Under the pieces are notes generated by a model. The model saw nothing but the letters and a program-made list of their open reading frames with translations. It was not told where the DNA came from and searched no databases. A stretch of 64,000 bases of DNA. It comes from Pirellulaceae bacterium. GTDB lineage: Bacteria; Planctomycetota; Planctomycetia; Pirellulales; Pirellulaceae. The stretch is taken from contig JANQLU010000052.1 of assembly GCA_028280445.1 (NCBI GenBank), forward strand, positions 62,001 to 126,000. The letters run 5' to 3'. Of the stretch, positions 34,123 to 42,908 are shown piece after piece. A program made the position numbers and the translations under genes. Position 1 is the first letter of the stretch; each line of letters begins with the position of its first letter.

Positions 34123-34836
34123 ATGAGAATTGCTGCCAACAGTTTTGTCATTGCGTTCCTAATCCTGACCGTCGGTTCATCTGCTACCGCTCAATCGAGA
34201 CCGGGAGTTGATATTCCGTATTACCGTGCCGTTCAATTGAGTACCGCCCTCTCGAACGAAGTGGATTCAGTTATTTTTTTGGGTGATGGTTCGATTCGTC
34301 ACCGGTTATCCACTCACAACATGTCGTCCAATCCAACGCGACTCATGTCAAATACGAATGTTCGCAAGGAACTGGAACTCGATGATCGTCAGATTCAACG
34401 GATTCAGGAAATCCAGAAAAATTTTAGCCAACAACTCAACGATGGAATGAAACAAGCGCGTACAGGCAAATCGTTTGATTCAAAAAAATGGAATAAAACG
34501 CTGCAACAAATCATTAAAGAACGCAAAACAGCAATGGGTGCCGTGTTGCTGCCCCATCAAAGCAAACGCTTGAAGCAGATTGCGTTGCAAATGGAAATGC
34601 GAAACAAAGGCGATGTGAACGCGTTGGTCGGTAAACAAATGGCAGACGAACTGGAAATCGACGAAGACCAGAAAAAACATCTTCGCAAACGTTCGGCGGA
34701 ACTCAAAAAGGAATTGGAACAGGAAATCGTCAAACTCAAACAAAAGTATCGCGAAAAACTGTTCCGCGAATTACGCCCTTCGCAAAGAAATAAACTCAAA
34801 CAAATGATCGGCGATAAATTCGAAAACGGTAAATAA
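34123..34836 (+). CDS. Exported helical protein, Spy/CpxP-like; paralogue of the gene at 542
   Basis: 237 residues from the ATG at 34123 (GAGAGTGCTGAG upstream), with a signal peptide (VIAFLILTVGSSATAQ). It shares with 542-1354 the blocks VRKELELDDRQ, AMGAVLLPHQSKRLKQIA, ELEIDEDQKKHLRKRSAELK and LRPSQRNKLKQMIGDKFE. The Gly-rich linker of the first copy is shortened here. The two copies are 33 kb apart and the spacers differ, so this is an older duplication. A role as periplasmic helical chaperone or stress protein is inference from the Spy/CpxP-like pattern. Confidence 0.87.
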   Translation: MRIAANSFVIAFLILTVGSSATAQSRPGVDIPYYRAVQLSTALSNEVDSVIFLGDGSIRHRLSTHNMSSNPTRLMSNTNVRKELELDDRQIQRIQEIQKNFSQQLNDGMKQARTGKSFDSKKWNKTLQQIIKERKTAMGAVLLPHQSKRLKQIALQMEMRNKGDVNALVGKQMADELEIDEDQKKHLRKRSAELKKELEQEIVKLKQKYREKLFRELRPSQRNKLKQMIGDKFENGK

Positions 34837-34868
34837 TCGCCTGCGCAAAAAACAAACGCCCGGTTCAT

Positions 34869-34917
34869 TGTGAGCGGCAAGGCAGGAGACTCGCACTCCG
34901 TGGCGACGCTAGCCAAA
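34869..34917. repeat. R2 repeat, degenerate copy
   Basis: GTGAGCGGCAAGGC is intact, but the second arm is disturbed by an insertion around GGAGACTCGCACTCC before GACGCTAGCC. Confidence 0.6.
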
Positions 34918-35007
34918 CCCGACTGCAATGATTGGTATTGGTCGCAAATCCTCGAACGAGTACGATCAATTGGACAACGCTCAACGAATCATTCGCGAGG
35001 AATATCT

Positions 35008-35307
35008 TTGATCAAACTGCTCGGCTGCGCAAGTTTTATCGTGCTCATCGTGCTTGCTGGATGCAACAAACCGGCCTCTCATGAAACAACCAACGTCGAT
35101 CGAGATCACGATGTCTCGGTTTCCAACAAAGCACCACTGTCTGCTTATTACCTCGAAGACGACGTGAATTACTTCCCACACGGACCGGAATTTGCTCTCC
35201 AACGTGAAGCGGAAGCGTTGCGGGCTGCCAGAGAAAGACGAGAAAGACGAACGATTGGAAGATTATTCTTCAGTTGGCTCAAGGGTTGGTTTGGTTTCTT
35301 CTACTAA
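35008..35307 (+). CDS. Small lipoprotein
   Basis: 99 residues from a TTG at 35008 with GAGGAAT eight bases upstream. The longer frame from 34870 begins in R2 repeat sequence. The signal peptide LLGCASFIVLIVLAGCNKP has an LAGC lipobox. The mature part is short: a Ser/Thr/Asp linker, SAYYLEDDVNYFPHGPEFAL, and a basic helix (EAEALRAARERRERRTIGR) ending in aromatic residues (FFSWLKGWFGFFY). Function unknown. The C-terminal aromatic cluster may be a membrane-contact helix. Confidence 0.7.
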   Translation: MIKLLGCASFIVLIVLAGCNKPASHETTNVDRDHDVSVSNKAPLSAYYLEDDVNYFPHGPEFALQREAEALRAARERRERRTIGRLFFSWLKGWFGFFY

Positions 35308-35352
35308 TTGTCATCACATCGATCGGATCCTCGGTCGATTCAACTTGCCATT

Positions 35353-35895
35353 TCATTCTTCACTTGCGTCGGCCGTTGCTCCTTCATCCACTTTACCGTT
35401 TCTGATTTTCACAACGTGATAGAAAACTCGGAACAACACTGAAACAACAACGGTCAGCAAAAACGACACTGCTGCAGTAATTGTCAGATTGATCACGAGC
35501 ATGGTTTTGTTGTCAATGATCGTTGGCAGCAAGACTCGTCTGTCATCGAGATCGTAAAATTGAAAGTCGGCAATATTTGAATCTTTGACGACAGTATTCG
35601 TTAACCGATATTTTGCGCCGACCTCTGGAATTTCGTGCTGCAATTCGTTGCCGATATAAATCGAACGTGTTCGATCTCCATCGCGAATTACGGCATTGTA
35701 TTCAAAAAAAATTCCTCCTATGTCATCTCCGTCCTCGGTCACTCCGCTCCAGGTTCCAGCCTCAGTTTTCGAGATGGATTCAATCTCCCAAACACCGTCT
35801 CGATAGATAGCATCCGTCGAAAATCCCACTCCCAGCATCACCGCAAATATCACGGTAAAGCACAAAAGCTGTCGAATTGTAAATCTCGCAAGCAT
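35353..35895 (-). CDS. Membrane protein with planctomycete FTIRQLL N-terminus
   Basis: 180 residues from the ATG at 35895. It has two membrane helices (LLCFTVIFAVMLGVGF and MLVINLTITAAVSFLLTVVVS) around a beta-rich extracytoplasmic domain (WEIESISKTEAGTWSG, TRSIYIGNELQHEIPEVGAK). The N-terminal RFTIRQLLCFTVIFAVMLG is the motif that many short planctomycete membrane proteins share. Function unknown. Confidence 0.8.
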   Translation of the reverse strand: MLARFTIRQLLCFTVIFAVMLGVGFSTDAIYRDGVWEIESISKTEAGTWSGVTEDGDDIGGIFFEYNAVIRDGDRTRSIYIGNELQHEIPEVGAKYRLTNTVVKDSNIADFQFYDLDDRRVLLPTIIDNKTMLVINLTITAAVSFLLTVVVSVLFRVFYHVVKIRNGKVDEGATADASEE

Positions 35896-35998
35896 TCGAA
35901 TCCGATTACCCAACAGACAACATCAATCCCGCGATAATTTTTAATTACCATATCCATTGCGCAGACAGGTAAAATAAAGCAAACCAAATCAGGATAAA

Positions 35999-37051
35999 AT
36001 GGTCAACAGGATGAATGATTGCGATTTGTCAAATTCACAGCGACTCGCCCCTCGAGCCTTGCCCCTAAAACCTCTTTTGCTGGTTGGAATCGTATTCGTC
36101 TCGGCAACCATCGCAACAGGGCAGGATCAAACAGGCAATTCCAAATCGGAAAAAACGGTGCCGCCAAGTGTTCGTCGAAAAACCGCTAAGCTCGCGCAGC
36201 GTTTTCGTCGTGCGAGTAACGATTGGAAGCAACGTGAGCAAATTGCCGACGAAGCGATTCAGCAAGGCAAACCGTTTGTCGAAAAGATTCTTTCGGTCGT
36301 CAAATATGACAAAACCAAATTGCTAAAATCCTACGGCGTCAGTTTTAGCAAACAGATCGACAGAGCCAAGCGGATTACGGCGAAAGGTGTCGTTGCGTCA
36401 AGCGAAAAACTTAAAAAAACGCGCCGTCAACTGATACAACTGGCAACGATCGAAACGAAATTGCTAACGTTTCTCGATCCCCCTTTGAAACTAGGGATGG
36501 ATGAAAAGCAAAACGAGGATGCTGAAACGAAACCCGAAGCGAAATTGAAATCAACTTCGAAAACGGAATTCGAAAAATTCCTGCAGACCGAAGAAGAGGG
36601 TGCTATAAAAAAATGGCTGGTCAGCCAGGGATACGGCAGGCTGACGCCAGACGAGAGCGCGGTCATCGCGGCAATCAACCAATTGAGAACGGAAGCGGGA
36701 CTGAACAAATTGGAGATCGACTACAAACTCTGTTTTGCGGCCCGCGATCATTCCAATGACATGTCAAAAAAGCAATTTTTTTCACACCAATCACCGGTGC
36801 GCGGAAAAAAGACTTTGGGTCATCGGGCTTATCGCGTTGGAACGGTTGCTTTTGCCGAAAACATCGTTCTCTGTAAAAAGGGGGAATCACCCGTACTGAT
36901 GTGGCTCAACAGCAAACCGCACAAAAGAAACATGTTGGGCAAAGGGTTCAACACTATCGGCGTCGGGCGTGTCGGCAATTACTATACCGCCATGTTCGGT
37001 CGAAAACGCACATCAAAACCCAAGAACTCCAAACAAAATAAAAACCAGTAA
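35999..37051 (+). CDS. Exported CAP-domain (SCP/PR-1) protein
   Basis: 350 residues with AGGA before the ATG; a second ATG at 36011 is possible. An N-terminal hydrophobic segment (LLLVGIVFVSATIATGQ) follows a 25-residue leader. Residues 40-210 are charged, helical and Lys-rich. The C-terminal 125 residues are a CAP domain: INQLRTEAGLNKLEID, ARDHSNDMSKKQFFSHQSP, AFAENI and WLNSKPHKRNMLGKGFNTIG. The His residues of DHSNDM and FSHQS and the Glu of AEN fit the CAP cavity tetrad. Bacterial CAP proteins are secreted and of varied role. Confidence 0.9.
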   Translation: MVNRMNDCDLSNSQRLAPRALPLKPLLLVGIVFVSATIATGQDQTGNSKSEKTVPPSVRRKTAKLAQRFRRASNDWKQREQIADEAIQQGKPFVEKILSVVKYDKTKLLKSYGVSFSKQIDRAKRITAKGVVASSEKLKKTRRQLIQLATIETKLLTFLDPPLKLGMDEKQNEDAETKPEAKLKSTSKTEFEKFLQTEEEGAIKKWLVSQGYGRLTPDESAVIAAINQLRTEAGLNKLEIDYKLCFAARDHSNDMSKKQFFSHQSPVRGKKTLGHRAYRVGTVAFAENIVLCKKGESPVLMWLNSKPHKRNMLGKGFNTIGVGRVGNYYTAMFGRKRTSKPKNSKQNKNQ

Positions 37052-37076
37052 CCAACACTACAGCAATCGTGTTTTT

Positions 37077-37140
37077 GACAGGATTTACAGGATCAACAGG
37101 ATGTATGAAGTCTTATCCTGTAAATCCTGTTCATCCTGTC
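37077..37140. repeat. R3 palindromic repeat
   Basis: GACAGGATTTACAGGATCAA and TAAATCCTGTTCATCCTGTC face each other around a short loop with ATGTATGAAGTCTTATCC. A typical complete R3 copy. Confidence 0.85.
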
Positions 37141-37221
37141 AAAAACCATTACACAGAAATGCAGCCGTTACACAGAAGAGCAACAACTCTCCCCCTCAAA
37201 CCTCGCCCCTCGCTCCTCCTT

Positions 37222-37719
37222 TCATTTCTCCTTCGCTATTTGTTGCAGAACAACGTGTTCCACTCGAATGTTCTTGGGTTTGACGCCATACTTGGTTGCG
37301 ATTTTTTTGTTCATGCTGGGGATTTCGACTTCACGATTTTTGACAAAAAATTTGTCGTCGTACCAGGCCACACCAAACCGAACCGTTTTGTCTTTGACCA
37401 TGATCATTTGTAAATCGTACAACGCGCTTTTGTTCGGAACATTTCGCAAGTGCTTTGCCGATTGACGCATCATCGCCAAAAATTTTGGCAATTTCTTTTG
37501 ATCATCGAATTTGATCTCTACACGTGTAATGGCAACTCGGGTCACTTTTTGTCCACGATTGATTTCCTCGCCCGGCATCGCATTTTTCCAACCGCGGTTG
37601 TAAGTCAAATGTTCTTGTTGCTCGACAGTTTCATTTTCTTTGCCCGGTTTTTCTTGCGCGACGGTAAACGATGGGCAAACGAGAATCATGGTTGTGACGA
37701 TAAAAAACAGACGTTGCAT
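37222..37719 (-). CDS. Secreted protein of unknown function
   Basis: 165 residues from the ATG at 37719 with CAGGAG upstream; the frame to 37839 lacks a signal at its start. Signal peptide MQRLFFIVTTMILVCPSFTVAQ. The mature part has one alpha/beta domain with VTRVAITRVEIKFDDQKKL, NKSALYDLQMIMVKDKTVRF and NREVEIPSMNKKIATKYGV. Strand pattern looks like a small open sheet; I recognise no family. Convergent with the CAP gene across an R3 repeat. Confidence 0.78.
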   Translation of the reverse strand: MQRLFFIVTTMILVCPSFTVAQEKPGKENETVEQQEHLTYNRGWKNAMPGEEINRGQKVTRVAITRVEIKFDDQKKLPKFLAMMRQSAKHLRNVPNKSALYDLQMIMVKDKTVRFGVAWYDDKFFVKNREVEIPSMNKKIATKYGVKPKNIRVEHVVLQQIAKEK

Positions 37720-37825
37720 AACGGCACTCCTGCGACTGGACAATGCTGACCTGATCGATGATCGGGCGAACCACTGATCGAACATTTTTAGTTTACCGGT
37801 TTGAAAATTGAATGCCAACAAAATC

Positions 37826-37983
37826 AGGCTTGTTCCCATCGGCCGTTTTTAGATTGGCCGGTGGGAACCGGCCCTACTTGCGGGGGCGAGGCTAGCGCCT
37901 TGCCGCTCACAGGAAAACATCCTGTTCATCCTGTAAATCCTGTCAAAACCGTTTTTGGATCGGCCGGTGGGAACCGGCCCTAC
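37826..37983. repeat. Composite repeat block: R1, partial R2, partial R3, R1 half
   Basis: In order: an R1 pair (37826-37877), a single R2 arm (GCTAGCGCCTTGCCGCTCAC, about 37891-37910), an R3 arm (ATCCTGTTCATCCTGTAAAT, 37919-37944) and an R1 arm (37958-37983). Four fragments in 160 bases suggest repeated insertion at the same spot. Confidence 0.78.
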
Positions 37984-38876
37984 TTATATTGATTCAACCA
38001 TTGCCGGGCTTGATCGCGACATTGACTCTTCCGATGCATCCATAAATCGGTGTGCGGATGAATCACTTTGCCTTCGGGAATTTGGAATATCTCGGAGACC
38101 GGAACAGGTAGAAAAGTGAATTTTGCAAGATTCTGATGTTCTTTCAGAAAATCATTGGCGCTGCCACACACCAAAACCGGGCGCCCATTTAAACGAGCCA
38201 ATCGCTTCAACGCTGACTGGCGATCGCTGTCGGCGTATCCCCATTTTCGATGGCCATCGAAATGATCGTGTGCGATGAAACCTTTCCAAAACGACGCGAT
38301 CTCATCATCTGCCAAGCCGATGTAACTGACGGCAATGGCTCCGCGCGAAAACCCGCAGATAAAAACACGATTCTGATCGCCACCAAATTGTTCGCAGATG
38401 CGGGGCAGGTTAGTTTTACAATAGTCGATCGTCGCCTGTTTATCGCCCCACCACCGAAGTGCATTTTTTTGTCCGCCTTTTTCGATATACGGCATCGAGA
38501 CCCAGATAAACCCTTTGCCACCCGTCAAACCGTACCCCAAATTGGCATCTTTCACCTCGCCCGTCGAACCGCTTTGAGGAAATTTGTTACCCGTATATTC
38601 AACGACGACGGGATACCGGCCGCCCGGTTTCCAATCCACCGGCAAGTACAACGCGTGATAGACATCAGTACCGCGATATTCAGGAGCCGTTTGTCGAACA
38701 CGCCGTCCCGCCGCCGGTGTATGTTCGGTCATCTCCGGCGTCACCAGATCAGCATTTTCGTTAACAGAATTTTCCGTTTCGGGTGCCGTTTTTTCATGCG
38801 GATATTCGTAACATCCTGTTGAAAAAACAAACAGTACAACAGAAAAGCAGAAGACAATTCGCGTATCAAACGCCAT
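37980..38876 (-). CDS. Lipoprotein alpha/beta hydrolase
   Basis: 298 residues with a lipobox at FSTGC (VVLFVFSTGCYEYP). The hydrolase body has YPVVVEYTGNKF, then ICGFSRGAIAVSYIG, the nucleophile elbow with Ser in GFSRG. LNGRPVLVCGSANDFLKEH carries a plausible acid Asp, and HPHTDLWM the catalytic His. It resembles secreted esterases of the PHB-depolymerase type. Substrate unknown. The 3' end reaches into an R1 arm: the last codons are NQYK and the stop is in the repeat. Confidence 0.85.
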   Translation of the reverse strand: MAFDTRIVFCFSVVLFVFSTGCYEYPHEKTAPETENSVNENADLVTPEMTEHTPAAGRRVRQTAPEYRGTDVYHALYLPVDWKPGGRYPVVVEYTGNKFPQSGSTGEVKDANLGYGLTGGKGFIWVSMPYIEKGGQKNALRWWGDKQATIDYCKTNLPRICEQFGGDQNRVFICGFSRGAIAVSYIGLADDEIASFWKGFIAHDHFDGHRKWGYADSDRQSALKRLARLNGRPVLVCGSANDFLKEHQNLAKFTFLPVPVSEIFQIPEGKVIHPHTDLWMHRKSQCRDQARQWLNQYK

Positions 38877-38974
38877 TTTTAATCACCATCGCGGCATAGA
38901 AGACATCGCGCATATTTTATCAACAAACAGTTGAACGCATCTATCGTCTTGGAAAACTCAATTGCTCTTTTTTG

Positions 38975-39041
38975 GACAGGATGAACAGGATTTACAGGAT
39001 GTTTTTCGTCGTTGCCATCCTGTAAATCCTGTTCATCCTGT
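38975..39041. repeat. R3 palindromic repeat
   Basis: GACAGGATGAACAGGATTTA and AAATCCTGTTCATCCTGTC are near-perfect inverse arms. It lies in the 414-base divergent spacer 38877-39290, which otherwise shows nothing. Confidence 0.88.
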
Positions 39042-39290
39042 CTAAATCACGGTCAGTGCCTTGATGGCAATGAATGTTGCGTGAAGGTATCACACTTAAC
39101 CCTTTGAGTTTTGCTTCCCCATGTTGTTAATTGTTGATTAACTTTTTTGGTAATAGAAAAATCTGCTTCGTTAAACCAGGTGCTACGAATAACAACGTCG
39201 AGCTGCCCCTTGACCATAACTTGGAAGTTCCCAAAATCATTGGTACACCTATGATCAGCACCTTTGAATTTCTCACATCGAGCAAATCCC

Positions 39291-40082
39291 ATGAAGCGTT
39301 TCTACTTCCTTTCATTCATTTTTGTAATTACGCTGCTTGCTTCAAACACATCTGCTGATTTGATTTCGAGCGAATCGTTTGATTATTCATCAGGAATTGA
39401 AATCAAAACGCTTGGGGGCGGCGTCGGATGGTCCCAAGACTGGAATGGAGATTCGGAACCGCGAGTCGCGGACAGCGGATTAACATATTTCGACACGGCT
39501 GGCAATGAATTGATCGTCAGTGGGAATGCTGCCCGCGGAAGTGTATCAGATGGAAAAAAAGTTGAACGGGATCTCAGTGTGGTTGCAACAACCGTTTGGA
39601 CCAGCGTGCTGATCAATGGCAAAAACGGTTCTGGCGTTGCCAATTTCTCATTCGACCAAAAATTGTTTATTGGCCAAGGACACGGTGACATTGCCGGGAC
39701 GACGTGGACGATGTACGACCAAGATGGTCTGGTTAGAAATAGCAATCAGGCGGTCGATTCAGATACAGTTCTTTTGGTGTCATTAATTGAGTTTTCCTCA
39801 GGAGATGAGCGAGCATGGTTTTGGATCAATCCATCGCTTGACGCGGAACCTTCAAAAAGTTCTTCGATCAATGGTGCTTTGGGAGACTCGGTCAAAGAAT
39901 TCGAAATCAGCAAAGCGCAAGTTTGGGTTGGCGGAAGCGATGCGATCGTGGATGAAATCAGAATCGGTACTACTTTTGCAGACGTAACTCCATTTATCGC
40001 GATACCCGAACCATCCTGTTTCGCTTTAGCCATGTTCGGCATATTGGGATTGATCGCACGTTCGCGAAACAAAAATCGTTAA
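39291..40082 (+). CDS. PEP-CTERM protein
   Basis: 263 residues from the ATG at 39291, which starts the signal peptide MKRFYFLSFIFVITLLA; the longer frame from 39264 is less likely. The C-terminus has IPEPSCFALAMFGILGLI and RSRNKNR, the PEP motif, helix and basic tail of exosortase substrates. The body is beta-rich (ESFDYSSGIEIKTLGGGVGW, LLVSLIEFSSGDERAWFWIN) and looks like a LamG-type jelly roll, as in similar planctomycete proteins; this is inference. No exosortase is in the window. Confidence 0.88.
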   Translation: MKRFYFLSFIFVITLLASNTSADLISSESFDYSSGIEIKTLGGGVGWSQDWNGDSEPRVADSGLTYFDTAGNELIVSGNAARGSVSDGKKVERDLSVVATTVWTSVLINGKNGSGVANFSFDQKLFIGQGHGDIAGTTWTMYDQDGLVRNSNQAVDSDTVLLVSLIEFSSGDERAWFWINPSLDAEPSKSSSINGALGDSVKEFEISKAQVWVGGSDAIVDEIRIGTTFADVTPFIAIPEPSCFALAMFGILGLIARSRNKNR

Positions 40083-40128
40083 CCTCTGTCTTCCTTTTTT
40101 CACATGATCAACGAGATCTATATCCTGT

Positions 40129-40470
40129 TTAAATAACAGCACGGCGAACTCTACTCAGAAGCAAAAACAAGAAACTACTTTTTCTTGATAATTTCGATGC
40201 CTTTTTGATCGCTATCCATTCGTCGTCTCCTTTCCCGAAACCGTGGGGCAGAATTCGATACATTTTTGTTACTTCTCCACCTTTGGTATCGAATCGACAA
40301 TAAATCGTCTCATCGTTGTATACATAGGCCACGTAATTCGCATCCCTCACTGACAGCAAGACTTTCGGCAAAGAGTATTTGGTGGCAATGGCGGATACAT
40401 CTTTGGCGCGCATTCCAATGAACAAAAAATCCCGTTTGGAGGGCAGATAAACAGGATCAACAAGATACAT
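40129..40470 (-). CDS. Possible 5'-truncated gene, SmpA/OmlA-like pattern
   Basis: 113 codons. The first residues (MYLVDPVYLP) are encoded by an R3 repeat, so the start may be accidental and the original N-terminus lost. The rest, FIGMRAKDVSAIATKYSLPK, then YVAYVYNDETIYCRFDTKGGE and VTKMYRILP, resembles the GMxxxxV..YxYxDxxxxxxFDxxGxV pattern of small SmpA/OmlA-like domains. Could be a pseudogene or a gene using the repeat as its start. Confidence 0.45.
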   Translation of the reverse strand: MYLVDPVYLPSKRDFLFIGMRAKDVSAIATKYSLPKVLLSVRDANYVAYVYNDETIYCRFDTKGGEVTKMYRILPHGFGKGDDEWIAIKKASKLSRKSSFLFLLLSRVRRAVI

Positions 40471-40496
40471 CCTGCAAAATCCTGTTCATCCTGTCT
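40444..40496. repeat. R3 palindromic repeat
   Basis: AGATAAACAGGATCAACAAG and AAAATCCTGTTCATCCTGTC. The left arm overlaps the 5' end of the frame at 40129-40470. Downstream the phrase GGGCAGGGCACTC is repeated at 40521 and 40540. Confidence 0.8.
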
Positions 40497-40697
40497 AAAT
40501 CACTGTTTCGAACACAGGGCAGGGCACTCTTACAGGGCAGGGCACTCTTCTCTCGAACCTCGCTGCCAAAAACCTCTCAGAGAGATGGAGCAGAAGCGGA
40601 ACTCGGCGTCTGGATTCTCGTCCAACAATTGGATTGTTAATTATCAGGTCAACGCGACGCTATTTCTTTGAAAACGCGCCCAATGGAGGTTGTATCC

Positions 40698-41066
40698 ATG
40701 TTCCTAAACTCTATGGTTTTGCTCTGTAGTTTTTTCATATGTAGCGATCTTCAAGATCATCCGAAAGCTGACAACACCATCGAACGGCCTGCGTTGTCGG
40801 TCGAAGTTGTCCAGGTAAGCGATCGAAGCCGTTTTAACTACAAAATCCAATTTTCGTCGTCATCGAAGCATGTGCAAACACTTCGAATCCGCAACGGAGT
40901 CGCAGTTGCCTTCAAAGATCTACGGTTTGTTGACCTCAACGCCGACGGGTATAAAGACATGATGATCCTTGGTGGTACTGATAAGGCTGGAAACAAGTGG
41001 TACAAAACGTGGATCTATAATCCAAAGATGAAGCAGTATGTCTGGATCGGTAAAGCAATAGAATAA
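40698..41066 (+). CDS. Small secreted protein with an FG-GAP/VCBS-like calcium motif
   Basis: 122 residues from the ATG at 40698, with the strong ribosome-binding site GGAGGT eight bases upstream; in-frame starts at 40668 and 40683 are less likely. Signal peptide MFLNSMVLLCSFFI. The centre has FVDLNADGYKDMMILGG, the DxNxDGxxD calcium loop of FG-GAP/VCBS repeats, with NKWYKTWIYNPKMKQYV after it. Only one motif is present, so it is a single-repeat protein. Function unknown. Confidence 0.75.
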   Translation: MFLNSMVLLCSFFICSDLQDHPKADNTIERPALSVEVVQVSDRSRFNYKIQFSSSSKHVQTLRIRNGVAVAFKDLRFVDLNADGYKDMMILGGTDKAGNKWYKTWIYNPKMKQYVWIGKAIE

Positions 41067-41276
41067 AATCAGTACACATGATTGAGTCCGGCGCAGCGGG
41101 TGGCACACTCAGCCACTCCTTCAACAAAACACTGTAGAAGGGATCAAGGCAAACAACCTGGAAATTACCAACCCGTACTCTCATAACCTTTGAAAATGGG
41201 GCAACCCACAGCATCAACAAGATGCATCCTGTAAATCCTGTTCATCCTGTCAGAAAACGAATCACAATTCGCGGTT
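41067..41276. repeat. Spacer with one R3 repeat
   Basis: An R3 element covers about 41211-41251 (AGCATCAACAAGATGCATCC then CTGTTCATCCTGTC; the left arm is degraded). The rest shows nothing. An R4 element begins at 41277. Confidence 0.65.
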
Positions 41277-41581
41277 GGGTGCCACTGGCCCCAGCCAGTG
41301 ATTGCGTTTTCTTTGGCATAAAGACTTAGCTCACGCTCAACTCAAAAACGTTGCAATCCAAGCAACTCAGTTTCCATTGCCTACATATTCGTTTGAAAAC
41401 TGCCTCTTGCTGCTTCCGTTTTTGACTGGACATACATGGTCAACAAAATATGGGGTTTCAAATCATTGGTATCGAATTCAGGTTTTGCCAAGAATTGAAT
41501 CACAACAAACGTACAAAGACACTGGCTGGGGCCAGTGGCACCCAAAATCAAACTCAAGTGTTTGACAGTGCCACCTCAGCC
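41277..41581. mobile_element. R4 miniature element (RAYT-type), about 305 bases
   Basis: Left end GGTGCCACTGGCCCCAGCCA hairpin, right end CTGGGGCCAGTGGCACC, then a tail CAAACTCAAGTGTTTGACAG and TGCCACCTCAGCC. The interior contains AACTGCCTCTTGCTGCTT and TTGAATCACAACAA, also found in the copies at 42909 and 49375. The right end matches that of the RAYT-bearing element at 47701. No ORF inside. Confidence 0.8.
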
Positions 41582-41695
41582 GACCCAGTTTTGTTCAATT
41601 CTTCACCAGTAATCTTCATTTCTTTGTGACCATTTCCAAGATACAATACTGAACGAATCGCTCGAAAATGTTTACGTCAATTTCACACCCTTGCT

Positions 41696-42820
41696 ATGTT
41701 TTCATTTTCCCGACTAATACTCGTTCTAGTCATTGCACATTTGGTGATGGTGTGTGCCGAAAAGCAAGCAAACGCACAGGACATTGATGAGGCGGGAATT
41801 CGTGAATTAGTAAAGAAGTTGGGAGACGATTCATTCCGTGTTCGTGCGGCGGCGCAGGCCAAGTTAATTGATATTGGCCCACCTGCCGAGTCTGCTCTTG
41901 AAGCCGTATCTAATTCCCAAAACCTGGAAACCAGATATCGTGCCAGAAAGATCCTCCAGGTGCTCAGGGCCACGCGAAGTGAATGGGATCGCAAAAACTT
42001 TCTCGACGGCAAAGTTGATCAGATTAGCTCGAATAACAAAAGTTGGCAACGATTTAAGAAGATGGTTGGCAATTCGCGCGAGGCTCGACAACTATTCCTG
42101 GAAATGCAGAATCATGGACGTGAGCTCCTCAATGCTGCGGAGACAGACAAAAAGCAATGCGAGCTGATGCTCGGTACTTTGTTTGAAAAAGACTACCGTA
42201 TTCGAATCCAGGGCGGGAGCAAATTGCCCAAGGGCCAGGTTGCCGCGATGGTATTTGCAGGCAGCCAACCGGGTTACTCATCCTTTCTAAGCCGGTGTTC
42301 AAGTATTGCGGCATTTAACCATAAATCGTTGGGCAAAAACAAAGCGTTTCGGAAATTACTGGGCAAGTGGCTGAGCAACCTTTGTGAGTCACATGCAAAT
42401 ACCGAAGATTTTTATCCGCTGCTTTCAATGGCCCGAAAGTATGAATTGACCGAGGGCGCCAAACTTGCCAGAAAAATAATCGAAGCCAACTTGGACTCCG
42501 GCTACAAAGGGCATGCTTTCGTCACGATTGGTGCAGTGGGGTTGAAGAAAGATCTTGAGTTCCTTCAAAAGCACATCAATGACGAAACGGTAGTTAACTC
42601 GCGTACCAAGAACGACGTGAAATATGAATGCAGGCTCGGAGATGTTGTCTTGGCGATGTGCCTGGTTTTGACCGACCAAAAATGTTCCGACTATGGCTTC
42701 GCGTGGAAAATTGACGGCAAGCAAAGTTGGTGGGACTACACCGCATACGGGTTTAACAAGCCCGAACACCGACAAGCCGCACGTCTAAAATGGCAACGAT
42801 GGAAACAAAAAGCAAAATGA
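41696..42820 (+). CDS. Secreted HEAT-module protein of unknown function
   Basis: 374 residues, signal peptide to about residue 27 (LILVLVIAHLVMVCAEKQANA). Residues 30-90 are HEAT-like: LVKKLGDDSFRVRAAAQAKL and NLETRYRARKILQVL, close to the N-terminus of the gene at 29523. The remaining 280 residues are mostly helical (REARQLFLEMQNHGRELL, LLSMARKYELTEGAKLARKI), with a C-terminal WWDYTAYGFNKPEHRQAARL. No known domain. It is flanked on both sides by R4 elements. Confidence 0.85.
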   Translation: MFSFSRLILVLVIAHLVMVCAEKQANAQDIDEAGIRELVKKLGDDSFRVRAAAQAKLIDIGPPAESALEAVSNSQNLETRYRARKILQVLRATRSEWDRKNFLDGKVDQISSNNKSWQRFKKMVGNSREARQLFLEMQNHGRELLNAAETDKKQCELMLGTLFEKDYRIRIQGGSKLPKGQVAAMVFAGSQPGYSSFLSRCSSIAAFNHKSLGKNKAFRKLLGKWLSNLCESHANTEDFYPLLSMARKYELTEGAKLARKIIEANLDSGYKGHAFVTIGAVGLKKDLEFLQKHINDETVVNSRTKNDVKYECRLGDVVLAMCLVLTDQKCSDYGFAWKIDGKQSWWDYTAYGFNKPEHRQAARLKWQRWKQKAK

Positions 42821-42849
42821 AAATCGTTGTTATGTGGTGTTGAATATAT

Positions 42850-42904
42850 GTGAGCGGCAAGGCGCTAGCCGCCGGTAAACTCTCGAATACCGAGCGGCAA
42901 GGCG
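42850..42904. repeat. R2 repeat interrupted by an R4 element
   Basis: TGTGAGCGGCAAGGCGCTAG and CCGCCGGTAAAC are the left arm. The expected right arm is broken: GAGCGGCAAGGCG precedes the R4 element and CCGCTAGCCGCTCA follows it at about 43133-43146. Confidence 0.65.
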
Positions 42905-42908
42905 CAAC

